A stretch of DNA of 64,000 nucleotides from Arsukibacterium sp. UBA5043 (GTDB lineage Bacteria > Pseudomonadota > Gammaproteobacteria > Enterobacterales > Alteromonadaceae). The first letter of the stretch is position 1, and each line of letters begins with the position of its first letter. Shown here in pieces: positions 15,559 through 24,199 of the stretch. Below the pieces are notes generated by a model. The model was not told the DNA's origin and did not search any database. It worked only from the letters and a program-made list of their open reading frames with translations. The position numbers and the translations under genes were made by a program. The stretch lies in contig DIBV01000016.1 in NCBI GenBank assembly GCA_002415085.1, positions 115,633 to 179,632 of the forward strand, written 5' to 3'.

Positions 15559-17667
15559 TTATTGCTGACTTATCGACTCAAATGTTTGCCTGAGAGTATC
15601 AGGTGTTAAAATTTGCGGCAGCACTTGTGGCGGCTGCCCTGGCCAGTACAACACGTATAGCGGCACACCATCACGCTGATACTGCTGCAAATAAGCAGTA
15701 ATATCGCTGTCGCGGCGGGTCCAGTCACCCTTTAAGTAACTGACATTATATTGGCTGAGCGCTGCTTTGCTGCGCTCGGTATTCAATGCTACCCGCTCGT
15801 TTACCAGGCAGGTAATACACCAGTCGGCGGTCATGTTCACCAGTACCGGTTTACCCTGCTGGCGCAGTGCACTGAGTTTATCAGCAGACCAGCTTTGCCA
15901 GTGTTGCGCCTTATTATCGGCGTGCGAACTAATATTTGCTTCAGGGTGCAGCTTAGCCCCCTGCCACAGAATAACGAGCGCCAGTAATAACAAGCCCAGT
16001 GCCGTCAGCTTGTTGAACCCGCCAGCACCCAGTTGCACCCTGCCCCATAGCCATATCGCTGCAGCCAACGACACCATACCAATCATTAATATTGCCATAG
16101 CATCGATACCGGCCTGGCGGCCAAATACCCATAGCAACCACACTGCACTTAAATAAAGGGGCCAGGCCAACAGCTGCTTTAGCGTATCCATCCAGGCGCC
16201 GGGTTTGGGTAACAGCCGTGCCAGCGCCGGAATATATGCCAGCAATAAAAATGGTAATGCCATGCCAAGACCCAGCGCGGCAAATACCAGTAAAGCGACG
16301 AGCGGACTTTGGGTTACTGCATAACCGAGCGCGGTGCCCATAAACGGCGCCGTACAGGGGCTGGCGACCACCACTGCCAGTACTCCGGTAAAAAATGAGC
16401 CTTTGCCGCCACTTTTTGCAGTGAGAGCACCACCGGTATTCATTAAGCCCAGGCCAAACTGCACCAGGCCGGATAAGCTTAAGCCCAGCGCCAGTAATAA
16501 ATAGACCAGCAGAGCAACCAGTAACGGGCTTTGCAGCTGAAACCCCCAACCAATCACGTTGCCGGCCGCACGAAGTGCGATCAGCAAACCGGCTAATGCC
16601 AGAAAGCTTAGTACCACCCCTGCCGCATAAAATAAGGCGTCACGGCGCTGAAGTTGCCGTTGCTGGCTGTTAGCAGCGATACTTAGCGCTTTGAGCGACA
16701 ATACCGGAAACACACAAGGCATTAAATTCAGGATCAGGCCACCACCGGCGGCCATCAGTAAAATTAGCCAGAAGCTGTTTGGGCTGAGCGTGCCACCCGT
16801 CACCAGAATCTCGGTAGTACCGCTGGCCAGCAGATCCTGTTGCCGCTGCTGAAAATAAACGGTGTAACCCTGGCCAGTCGCATCGACCAGTACAACTTCG
16901 GCCTGCTCTGGTGCACTGCTAAAGTAGGTATTTAACGCCTGTTGCAATAATAGGCGGTCGTGTTGCGGTATCAGCTGCTGCGGTGCAGCATGGTCAACTA
17001 ACTCGCCAGCGGCCACAAAAAACGCCACTGGCGGTTGAGGCAGTTGATCATTTAACACGGCTGAGAACGCGCCACCACTTATACTGTAGTCGCCGGTAAA
17101 GCCGGTATCAATGGGCAGGGCCGCACGGGCCTTGTTAAATAGTGGCTGCTGGCTGGTTGCCAATTCGGTCTGGTCGGCAACGGCTATTGTCAGTTCAAAG
17201 CTGGCATCAGCCGGAATGCAAATTTCCTCACATACCAACCAGTCAACATCAGCCATGATGGTGAGCGTGTCGTGAGTATAATCAGGCGGTAGAGTGATAT
17301 TGCTCAGTAACAACGTCTGGCCGGCGTAACCATAATTAACCAGCGGCGGTATGAGAAAAGCTTCAGGCGTTGGCCACTGAATATCAGCAGTCTGGACCCC
17401 GGCAGGCACCTGCCAGTTAATAATGGAAGGCAACCCCGAGTCGCCGGGGTTTTGCCAGTAGGTATGCCAGCCAGGGTCGGGCTCAAAATGCAGCAGCACA
17501 GCAATAGTCTGGCCTGGTGCAACCGTGCGGTACTCGCTTACCAGCTCAGCTTTAATGTGCTTAGCTTGCTGCCAGCCGCTGCTGCTGGCATGCAATGAAA
17601 AACTTGCCAGTATGCTGCTCAACGCCAAAGCGGCGCTCAGTAGCAACCCGCTACGTAATCGGATCAT
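15559..17667 (-). CDS. dsbD: thiol:disulfide interchange protein DsbD/ScsB type
   Basis: 702-residue inner-membrane reductant conductor that moves electrons from cytoplasmic thioredoxin to periplasmic partners. After the signal peptide, the periplasmic domain contains CEEICIPA (about 145). The transmembrane domain (about 300-580, around eight helices) contains the redox Cys in MPCVFPVLSLKAL and SPCTAPFMGTALGY. The C-terminal thioredoxin domain has ADWCITC (about 612). The N-terminal domain organisation resembles the ScsB-like subfamily more than E. coli DsbD, which is shorter. It is transcribed ahead of the redoxin gene, the likely substrate. The gene is divergent from the TonB receptor at 17864. 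Confidence 0.9.
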   Translation of the reverse strand: MIRLRSGLLLSAALALSSILASFSLHASSSGWQQAKHIKAELVSEYRTVAPGQTIAVLLHFEPDPGWHTYWQNPGDSGLPSIINWQVPAGVQTADIQWPTPEAFLIPPLVNYGYAGQTLLLSNITLPPDYTHDTLTIMADVDWLVCEEICIPADASFELTIAVADQTELATSQQPLFNKARAALPIDTGFTGDYSISGGAFSAVLNDQLPQPPVAFFVAAGELVDHAAPQQLIPQHDRLLLQQALNTYFSSAPEQAEVVLVDATGQGYTVYFQQRQQDLLASGTTEILVTGGTLSPNSFWLILLMAAGGGLILNLMPCVFPVLSLKALSIAANSQQRQLQRRDALFYAAGVVLSFLALAGLLIALRAAGNVIGWGFQLQSPLLVALLVYLLLALGLSLSGLVQFGLGLMNTGGALTAKSGGKGSFFTGVLAVVVASPCTAPFMGTALGYAVTQSPLVALLVFAALGLGMALPFLLLAYIPALARLLPKPGAWMDTLKQLLAWPLYLSAVWLLWVFGRQAGIDAMAILMIGMVSLAAAIWLWGRVQLGAGGFNKLTALGLLLLALVILWQGAKLHPEANISSHADNKAQHWQSWSADKLSALRQQGKPVLVNMTADWCITCLVNERVALNTERSKAALSQYNVSYLKGDWTRRDSDITAYLQQYQRDGVPLYVLYWPGQPPQVLPQILTPDTLRQTFESISQQ

Positions 17668-17863
17668 TGTGTTACCTCTTTATCGGCCGTACGTTATTAA
17701 GCCACTAAAGTTCAAAAAAAGTGCACTGAATGCGGTTTTATTACGCCAAAAACAGCAAAATTTACGACAAAATGCTATATTGGTGCTGCTTTATTCTGTG
17801 GCCAGTCGTGATCACTCCGGCTAGTCTGAACCCACCCCAGTGATGATATGAAGGTTAAACTTA

Positions 17864-20113
17864 ATGAAAGGCATGAAAAAGTCTGCTCTGAATCTGGCAA
17901 TTTGCGCTGGTTTGTTTGGCGCTGCAAGTTTTGCTGCGATGGCACAAACTGAGGAAAATAACAGCGAGCAAAAAGATAATAAGCTGGAAACCATAACCAT
18001 TACGGCGCAGAAACGCAGCCAGAGTATCCAGGAAGTGCCTATTTCGGTAGCGACCATCAGCCAGGATCGTTTTAACGCCATTTTTTCCGGCGGCGATGAT
18101 ATTACCGCGCTGGCGGTAAAAGTTCCTGGTTTGTATGCTGAAACATCCAATGGCCGTGCTGCACCGCGCTTTTATATTCGTGGTTTAGGGAATACCGATT
18201 TTGATTTAGCGGCTTCCCAGCCAGTGTCTATTGTTATGGACGAAGTGGTAATGGAGAACGTGATATTAAAAAGCTTTCCATTATTTGACATGCAGGCAGT
18301 GGAAGTTATCCGCGGCCCGCAGGGCACCTTGTTTGGCCGTAACACCACTGCCGGTATTATTAAGTTTGATACGGTTAAGCCACGCCAGGAATTTGATGGT
18401 TACTTTAAGACCAGTGTGGGCAGCCTGGGCATGATGAATGCGGAAGGTGCCATCGGCGGCGGCTTGACCGATGAGTTATCTGCGCGGCTTTCGTTAATGT
18501 CTAACCACCGTGACGACTGGGTCAGCAATAGCTTCTACGGTAATAACGATGTCATGGGCGGCTACGATGAAAAAGCCGGCCGGGTACAGTTTTTATATGA
18601 AGGTGCTGGTTTTGATGCCCTGCTAAACCTGCATGCCCGCAATTATGACGGCACTTCCACCTTATTCCGGGCCAATATTTTAAGCCCGGGCAGTAACGAG
18701 CTCAATGACAACTATGATCGTGATTCGGTAGCGTACAACGAAGGGCGTAATAACCCGCAAAGCTATGATGGCTGGGGCGGTTCATTAAAAATGGACTTTG
18801 AGCTTAAGGATATGACCCTAACCAGTATTTCAGCGGTGGAGAAAGCCGATGGCGGTGGTATTGGCGATATTGACGGCGGCAACCCGACCGGCCCTGACTT
18901 TATTTTGTTTCAGGCGGTAACCGAAGACCAGTTAAAAGATTTAAAGCAATTCACGCAGGAAGTTCGCTTAGCCAGTGACACCCGTGATGCATTAAGTTGG
19001 CAGGTAGGTGGTTTCTATTTCGATTCATCATTTGGCGTAAACAGTATTGATGGTTACTTTGGTGCCACGGAAGTGTTCCATGGCAATACCAGCTGGGCTG
19101 TATTTGGCCAGAGCTCTTATAAAGTAGATGACAAACTGGATATCACTGCCGGTATCCGCTACACCGACGATGAAAAAACCTTTTACGTTGGCGAGCAAAA
19201 CGTTAATGGTTTTGCACTGGTAACCGGTGATGCAAGAGTTCAGCAGTATGATCCGATTAAAGTGTCTGACGATCAGATCAGCTGGGAGCTAAGTGCTAAC
19301 TATCGATTAACTGACAAAACCAGTTTATTTGCCCGCGCAGCTGATGGCTTCCGTGCCCAGTCTATTCAGGGTCGTGATGTCGCGTTTGAAGCGCCACCAT
19401 CAGTAGCTGAATCAGAAACCATTATGTCTTATGAAGTCGGTGCTAAGTCAGACTTACTGGATAACACCCTGCGCTTAAACGGCGCCTTGTTTTACTACAC
19501 CATAGACGACATTCAGCTGTCAGCAATTGGTGGTGAAACGCAGGGTAACCAGCTGATCAACGCTAACAAAGGCGTAGGCTACGGCTTTGAAATCGACTTT
19601 GACTGGCGTGCTACGCCGTACTTCACCCTTGGCGGTGGTTTCAGTTATAACCATACTGAACTACAAGATGACTCTTTAACAGTAGCCTACTGTGGCGCAC
19701 TAAATCAGAGCTTCCAACCATACTGTACGCCTCTGGACCCAAGCGCCGGTGACAATCTGGTATTTATTGATGGTAACCCGTTCCCACAGGCACCGGAAAC
19801 CATTCTGACCTTAAATGGCCGTTACGACTTCCCAATCGAAAGTGGTGAAATTTATATTTACGCCGATTATCAGTTACAGGGCGAAACTAACCTGTTTCTG
19901 TATGAATCAGCCGAGTTTAACTCGGACAATAACTTCGAAGCGGGCATAAGGGTGGCGTATATCAACTATGCACACAATTATGAAGTGGGCTTTTTTGGTC
20001 GCAATATTACCGATGAAGATAACCTCAAAGGTGCGATCGACTTCAACAACCTGACTGGTTTTGTTAATGAACCGCGGGTATTGGGCGTTGATTTCAGAAT
20101 CAGCTTCTACTAA
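17864..20113 (+). CDS. TonB-dependent outer-membrane receptor
   Basis: 749 residues with a signal peptide ending AAMAQ (about 28), an N-terminal TonB-box-like ETITITAQKR, a plug domain (about 45-165, with VEVIRGPQGTLFGRNTTAG) and a 22-strand barrel ending in the aromatic FRISFY typical of outer-membrane proteins. AAGG lies before the ATG. It resembles the large Fe-siderophore/vitamin/glycan receptor family seen in aquatic gammaproteobacteria, but no substrate can be assigned. No Fur-box-like sequence was noticed upstream. It stands alone between the divergent dsbD gene and its own strong terminator. Confidence 0.93.
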   Translation: MKGMKKSALNLAICAGLFGAASFAAMAQTEENNSEQKDNKLETITITAQKRSQSIQEVPISVATISQDRFNAIFSGGDDITALAVKVPGLYAETSNGRAAPRFYIRGLGNTDFDLAASQPVSIVMDEVVMENVILKSFPLFDMQAVEVIRGPQGTLFGRNTTAGIIKFDTVKPRQEFDGYFKTSVGSLGMMNAEGAIGGGLTDELSARLSLMSNHRDDWVSNSFYGNNDVMGGYDEKAGRVQFLYEGAGFDALLNLHARNYDGTSTLFRANILSPGSNELNDNYDRDSVAYNEGRNNPQSYDGWGGSLKMDFELKDMTLTSISAVEKADGGGIGDIDGGNPTGPDFILFQAVTEDQLKDLKQFTQEVRLASDTRDALSWQVGGFYFDSSFGVNSIDGYFGATEVFHGNTSWAVFGQSSYKVDDKLDITAGIRYTDDEKTFYVGEQNVNGFALVTGDARVQQYDPIKVSDDQISWELSANYRLTDKTSLFARAADGFRAQSIQGRDVAFEAPPSVAESETIMSYEVGAKSDLLDNTLRLNGALFYYTIDDIQLSAIGGETQGNQLINANKGVGYGFEIDFDWRATPYFTLGGGFSYNHTELQDDSLTVAYCGALNQSFQPYCTPLDPSAGDNLVFIDGNPFPQAPETILTLNGRYDFPIESGEIYIYADYQLQGETNLFLYESAEFNSDNNFEAGIRVAYINYAHNYEVGFFGRNITDEDNLKGAIDFNNLTGFVNEPRVLGVDFRISFY

Positions 20114-20130
20114 ATAGTACTCGCTTGATA

Positions 20131-20166
20131 AAAACCGCCCGGCGTTAACCGGGCGGTTTTTTTATT
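20131..20166 (+). terminator. intrinsic terminator after TonB receptor
   Basis: AAAACCGCCCGG and CCGGGCGGTTTT are perfectly complementary around the 6-base loop CGTTAA, followed by a T-run (TTTTTTTATTT). This is the clearest Rho-independent terminator in the window. Confidence 0.92.
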
Positions 20167-20275
20167 TCCTGTTTTAAGTGCTATCCGACGTTTCGAACTT
20201 GCTTTTCTCTGTATTGCCGTTTTAGCCTGAAGGTATCAGCGCAACTTTACAGAACTGACAACCCAGAGAACCTCA

Positions 20276-21352
20276 ATGGCCGATTTTCGCAGTGATACCG
20301 TAACCCAACCCAGCGCGGCAATGCGCCACGCCATGCATGATGCTGCGCTGGGCGATGATGTGTTTAACGACGACCCAACCACCCTTGAGCTGCAACGCTA
20401 TGCTGCTGAGCTGCTGGGCTTTGACGCCGCGCTGTTTGCGCCCAGTGGCACCCAGACTAACTTAATCGCCATGATGAGCCACTGCCAGCGTGGTGATGAG
20501 GCCATTGTTGGTCAGCAATGGCACACCTACAAATGGGAAGCGGGCGGTATGGCGGTACTGGGCTCCATTCAGCCACAGCCCCTGGAGTTACAAAGCGATG
20601 GCACGCTGGCGCTTGACGATATCGCCGCAGCTATCAAACCTGACGACCCTCATTTTGCCCGCACCCGCTTAATTGTGATTGAGAATACCGTCGGTGGTAA
20701 GGTATTACCGCTAGGTTATATGCGCGATGTCGCAGCACTAGCCAAAGAAAAAGGCCTGAAATGTCATATTGACGGGGCCCGGCTGATGAATGCGGCGGTG
20801 GCGCTGGCACCCGATCACCAGCTAAGCCCCTGGCAAATGGCCCGCCAATTATGTCAGGGTTATGACTCGGTATCTTTATGTTTATCTAAAGGCCTGGGCT
20901 GCCCGGTCGGTTCGCTACTGCTGGGCTCAACAGATTTTATTCAACAGGCAAAACGGGTCAGAAAAATGCTCGGCGGCGGCATGCGCCAGACCGGTGTGCT
21001 AACCGCTGCCGGCCTTTATGCGCTTAAACACAATATTGACAGGCTGGCCGACGACCATGGCAATGCTCAGCTTTTGGCTGACGGCTTAAGCCAGCTGGCC
21101 CGCCAATTGCCTACGCTGAGCTCGCTGACAGTGATCGCACCGCAAACCAATATCGTATTTACCGATGTGGATCCCGTGCTGGCTGATGGCTTGCTACCTT
21201 ATCTGGCTGATATGGGTATTAAGGTTACCGCCAGTCGTTATCATGCTGCCCGGGGGACGCTGATGCGGCTGCGCTGGGTATGTCATCTGGATATCAGCCG
21301 CCGCCAGATAGAGCAGACCTTAACGTTAGTTCGCCAATTTTCGATGAAATAA
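20276..21352 (+). CDS. ltaE: low-specificity L-threonine aldolase
   Basis: 358-residue PLP enzyme that cleaves L-threonine/allo-threonine to glycine and acetaldehyde in the cytoplasm. The N-terminal signature FRSDTVTQPSAAMRHAM, the substrate-loop GDDVFNDDPTT and the PLP-lysine segment SLCLSKGLGCPVGSLL (about residue 200) are all present, and the length is normal. It appears monocistronic, with the next gene 89 bases downstream. No regulatory element was noticed in the gap before it besides the receptor terminator. Confidence 0.95.
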   Translation: MADFRSDTVTQPSAAMRHAMHDAALGDDVFNDDPTTLELQRYAAELLGFDAALFAPSGTQTNLIAMMSHCQRGDEAIVGQQWHTYKWEAGGMAVLGSIQPQPLELQSDGTLALDDIAAAIKPDDPHFARTRLIVIENTVGGKVLPLGYMRDVAALAKEKGLKCHIDGARLMNAAVALAPDHQLSPWQMARQLCQGYDSVSLCLSKGLGCPVGSLLLGSTDFIQQAKRVRKMLGGGMRQTGVLTAAGLYALKHNIDRLADDHGNAQLLADGLSQLARQLPTLSSLTVIAPQTNIVFTDVDPVLADGLLPYLADMGIKVTASRYHAARGTLMRLRWVCHLDISRRQIEQTLTLVRQFSMK

Positions 21353-21441
21353 GCTTAGCACTTGAAAGCCTGCAGCGAGCTATCCGGTCTGCTTTAGTAA
21401 CCGAACAAGTTCAGTAGCCAAAGCAACTGCAGGAAAATTTG

Positions 21442-22758
21442 ATGAAATATCTGAGTTTTATTGTCGCATTATTACTATCCTTGCTGGTATTTTCAGCATT
21501 AAATGCCCCGGCGCGGGAATTACCCGCTGCCAGCCCGATTAAGCCAGAGCAACTGGCGTCGGACATGCCGCTTACTGCTCAGCTGGACACTATAGTACTG
21601 GGTTCAGGCTGCTTTTGGGGTGCTGAGATGCGCTACGAAAAGCTGGCTGGTGTCGTTGATGCCGTATCCGGTTATGCAGATGGTAAAGGAGTGGAGCCGA
21701 ATTATCGGGCTATTACAAAGCATAGTAATAAAATGAACCCCAACAACCATGCTGAAGTGGTACAGGTAACGTTTAATCCGCAACAAATCAGCCTTGAAAC
21801 CTTGCTGCAACATTACTTTGAAAGTCATGACCCGACCCAGCTTAACCGCCAGGGTAATGATGTCGGCACCCAGTACCGCTCCATTATTCTGACCAACAGC
21901 GCCGAGCAATACGCTCGGGCTGAGGCAGTGATGCAGCAGTATCAGCCGTTATTAACCGCCGCCGGCTATGGCCAGATTGTGACGCAGTTAAAACCGCTGT
22001 CAGAATTTTTTCCAGCCGAGGCGTATCATCAGGATTATATTGCCAAAAACCCGAATGGTTACTGCCCGGATCACTCCACCGGGGTGCGCTTTAACCGCGA
22101 TACGCCAGCACAGACTGCAGCAGTGGATAACAGCGCAATGCTAAACGGCAAGCACATTTTGGTGATCGATTCTGAAAGCTACTGTCCATATTGCGAAAAG
22201 TTTAAAGCAGAGGTTGCCAGCACCTACATGGGTGACATTCCGATGCATTTCCGGTTTGCCAGCCAGCTTAAGGACTTGTCAATTACATCACCAACCTGGG
22301 CTACACCTACTATTATATTGCTCCAAGATGGCCAAGAGGTTTATAGCCGACAGGGCTTCTTGTCTGCGGATGAGTTTTATTTGCTGTTAGGTAAATTTAA
22401 ACTGGGTGACAGTGAGGCATTCGATGTGGCTTTTGATGAGGGAACTGATCAGCGGTTTTGCAAAGAATATGAAATATTTAACAACACCCCCGATGGCGTT
22501 TTCATCGATAAACTCAGTGGTGCACCACTATTTGACACCCGCGATCGCTTTAACTCAAATAGTGGCTGGTTATCCTTTACCAGACCGGTTAAGGATGCCG
22601 TGGTCGAAAAACCGGATAACCGTTATGGCATACGCCGCACAGAGATCCGCGCTAAAGTTTCCGGCATTCATTTAGGCCACGTGTTTAATGACGGCCCCAA
22701 TGGTCGTCCCCGCTATTGCATCAACGCCACTGTGCTGGAGTTTAAACCACGGACATAA
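21442..22758 (+). CDS. msrAB: periplasmic MsrA-thioredoxin-MsrB fusion
   Basis: 438 residues that repair oxidised methionine, probably in the periplasm. After an N-terminal signal or anchor (1-25), an MsrA domain starts with the catalytic GCFWG (about 56). A thioredoxin-like domain with CPYC (about 250) follows, then an MsrB domain with catalytic Cys in RYCIN (about 424). The MsrB zinc CxxC is absent (DKLSGAPLF), as in other fused MsrB proteins. The usual resolving Cys in SGCGWPSF is replaced (SNSGWLSF). ATG at 21442 has AGGA 7 bases upstream; TTG one codon earlier is less likely. Neisseria fusions have the order Trx-MsrA-MsrB, so this order is different. Confidence 0.9.
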   Translation: MKYLSFIVALLLSLLVFSALNAPARELPAASPIKPEQLASDMPLTAQLDTIVLGSGCFWGAEMRYEKLAGVVDAVSGYADGKGVEPNYRAITKHSNKMNPNNHAEVVQVTFNPQQISLETLLQHYFESHDPTQLNRQGNDVGTQYRSIILTNSAEQYARAEAVMQQYQPLLTAAGYGQIVTQLKPLSEFFPAEAYHQDYIAKNPNGYCPDHSTGVRFNRDTPAQTAAVDNSAMLNGKHILVIDSESYCPYCEKFKAEVASTYMGDIPMHFRFASQLKDLSITSPTWATPTIILLQDGQEVYSRQGFLSADEFYLLLGKFKLGDSEAFDVAFDEGTDQRFCKEYEIFNNTPDGVFIDKLSGAPLFDTRDRFNSNSGWLSFTRPVKDAVVEKPDNRYGIRRTEIRAKVSGIHLGHVFNDGPNGRPRYCINATVLEFKPRT

Positions 22759-22760
22759 GA

Positions 22761-24116
22761 TCAGGCCCCGTTGCCAGCGGGGCTGTTGTTAGTGGCTGGC
22801 AGTAAGTTCTGCTCTGATGACTGGCTTAGCTCTTCATTCAGCTGCTGCTCAATAGTGGTGTCGGCGCTAACGTCTACCGCCGCGGCAACCGAGTCGGCTA
22901 CCACCGGGCTTTTCGCCATTTTTGCGGGTTCATTATTATTCTGCTCAGTGCTTTTTGCTGTCATATCAGCCATATGGATCCGGTAGATAGGCTCTGGCAT
23001 TTCAATACCGGCTTGATCAAAGGCGGTTTTCACCAGGCGAATTGCTTCGCTGCGGGCTTTTAAAAAATCGGTCTGCCGTTGGTCAATCCAGGCCAGCACC
23101 CGCACGGTTACTGCGCTGTCACCCAGCTCCAGCACCAGAACCCGGGGCCGGGGTTCAGCCAGAATGCCGGGCATATCGGCTAACGTGCTTATTGCCAACG
23201 CTCTTACCCTGACCAGATCAAGCTCTACCGATACACCAACATTAAATTCAAAGCGGCGCAGTGGATTGCGGGTGAAATTGGTCATCGGTGAGGTAATTAT
23301 CTGACTGTTAGGAATGCGTAAATGATTGCCGTCTAAGGTCATTAGCACCGTATCGCGCGAGGTTAGCCGCATCACTTTGCCGGTCATGTCGTCAACCTGA
23401 ATAAAATCACCAATGGCAAAAGGGTTGCGGGTGCTGAGCAGTACCCCGGCCAGATAGTTTTCGACAATATTGCGAAAAGCAAACCCCAGCGCGATACCAA
23501 TAACACCGGCTACTCCCAGCATGGCACTAACCAGTGCGGTGGCATCAAGCAGTTCCAGCGCAATTAAAATACCAATACTGGTAACAATCAACCGCACAAA
23601 ACGCATACCGAGGTTGGTGGCCAATTCGCTAAGGCCGACCCGGCGCAATAAAGCATTGCGCCTCGATAGCCAACTGCCCAGCAATGAAAACAGCACAACG
23701 GCCAGCACAGCGAGTAACAACAACGGTAACATTTGCACTGTAGTGCCGAGCATCTCCCGGAATTTTTCGGCAGCCGGCGCCAGGCGCGAGCGCACTGCCA
23801 ATTGTTCCTGTAACTGATTTTGAACATGAACCACCCCTTCCAGCCTGTTGGCAATGGTGGTTATTTCATTTCTCAGCTGAGCGCTGGCGACCTCACCCTG
23901 CAGGGTGACAACTCCGGCCTGCACCGTTATTTCAATATGCTCCAAACCAGAGATTGACCCGGTTATCTGTGTTAAGCGGGTGGCAATCTCTTGATCCTGC
24001 GGCGCATTAACAACTTTTATTTCCGTGGCAGGTTGCCCGTTGTCACTCTGCTGAGCAACAACGCCGGGGCATCCCCAGATGCCAATGAATAGTATCAGTA
24101 ATAACCATTGCCGCAT
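22761..24116 (-). CDS. mechanosensitive channel (MscS family) with periplasmic BON domain
   Basis: 451 residues. A signal peptide (1-21) is followed by a BON domain (about 33-105, with ITVQAGVVTLQGEV), a family that binds lipid or lets proteins dock at membranes. Three or so transmembrane helices follow (about 128-215), including the pore helix ATALVSAMLGVAGVIGIALG. The MscS beta and C-terminal domains come next (about 220-370), and the tail is Ser/Asn/Glu-rich and probably disordered. The protein should open under membrane tension to release solutes on osmotic downshock. It is convergent with the msrAB fusion, with 2 bases between the two genes. Confidence 0.9.
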   Translation of the reverse strand: MRQWLLLILFIGIWGCPGVVAQQSDNGQPATEIKVVNAPQDQEIATRLTQITGSISGLEHIEITVQAGVVTLQGEVASAQLRNEITTIANRLEGVVHVQNQLQEQLAVRSRLAPAAEKFREMLGTTVQMLPLLLLAVLAVVLFSLLGSWLSRRNALLRRVGLSELATNLGMRFVRLIVTSIGILIALELLDATALVSAMLGVAGVIGIALGFAFRNIVENYLAGVLLSTRNPFAIGDFIQVDDMTGKVMRLTSRDTVLMTLDGNHLRIPNSQIITSPMTNFTRNPLRRFEFNVGVSVELDLVRVRALAISTLADMPGILAEPRPRVLVLELGDSAVTVRVLAWIDQRQTDFLKARSEAIRLVKTAFDQAGIEMPEPIYRIHMADMTAKSTEQNNNEPAKMAKSPVVADSVAAAVDVSADTTIEQQLNEELSQSSEQNLLPATNNSPAGNGA

Positions 24117-24199
24117 TATCCCTCCGGCTTAAGCCTATTTTTCAGTAAGCTAACTATAGCAGCCTGTTGGCTACGGCTCACGGTTATAGCTGCAGCTGG

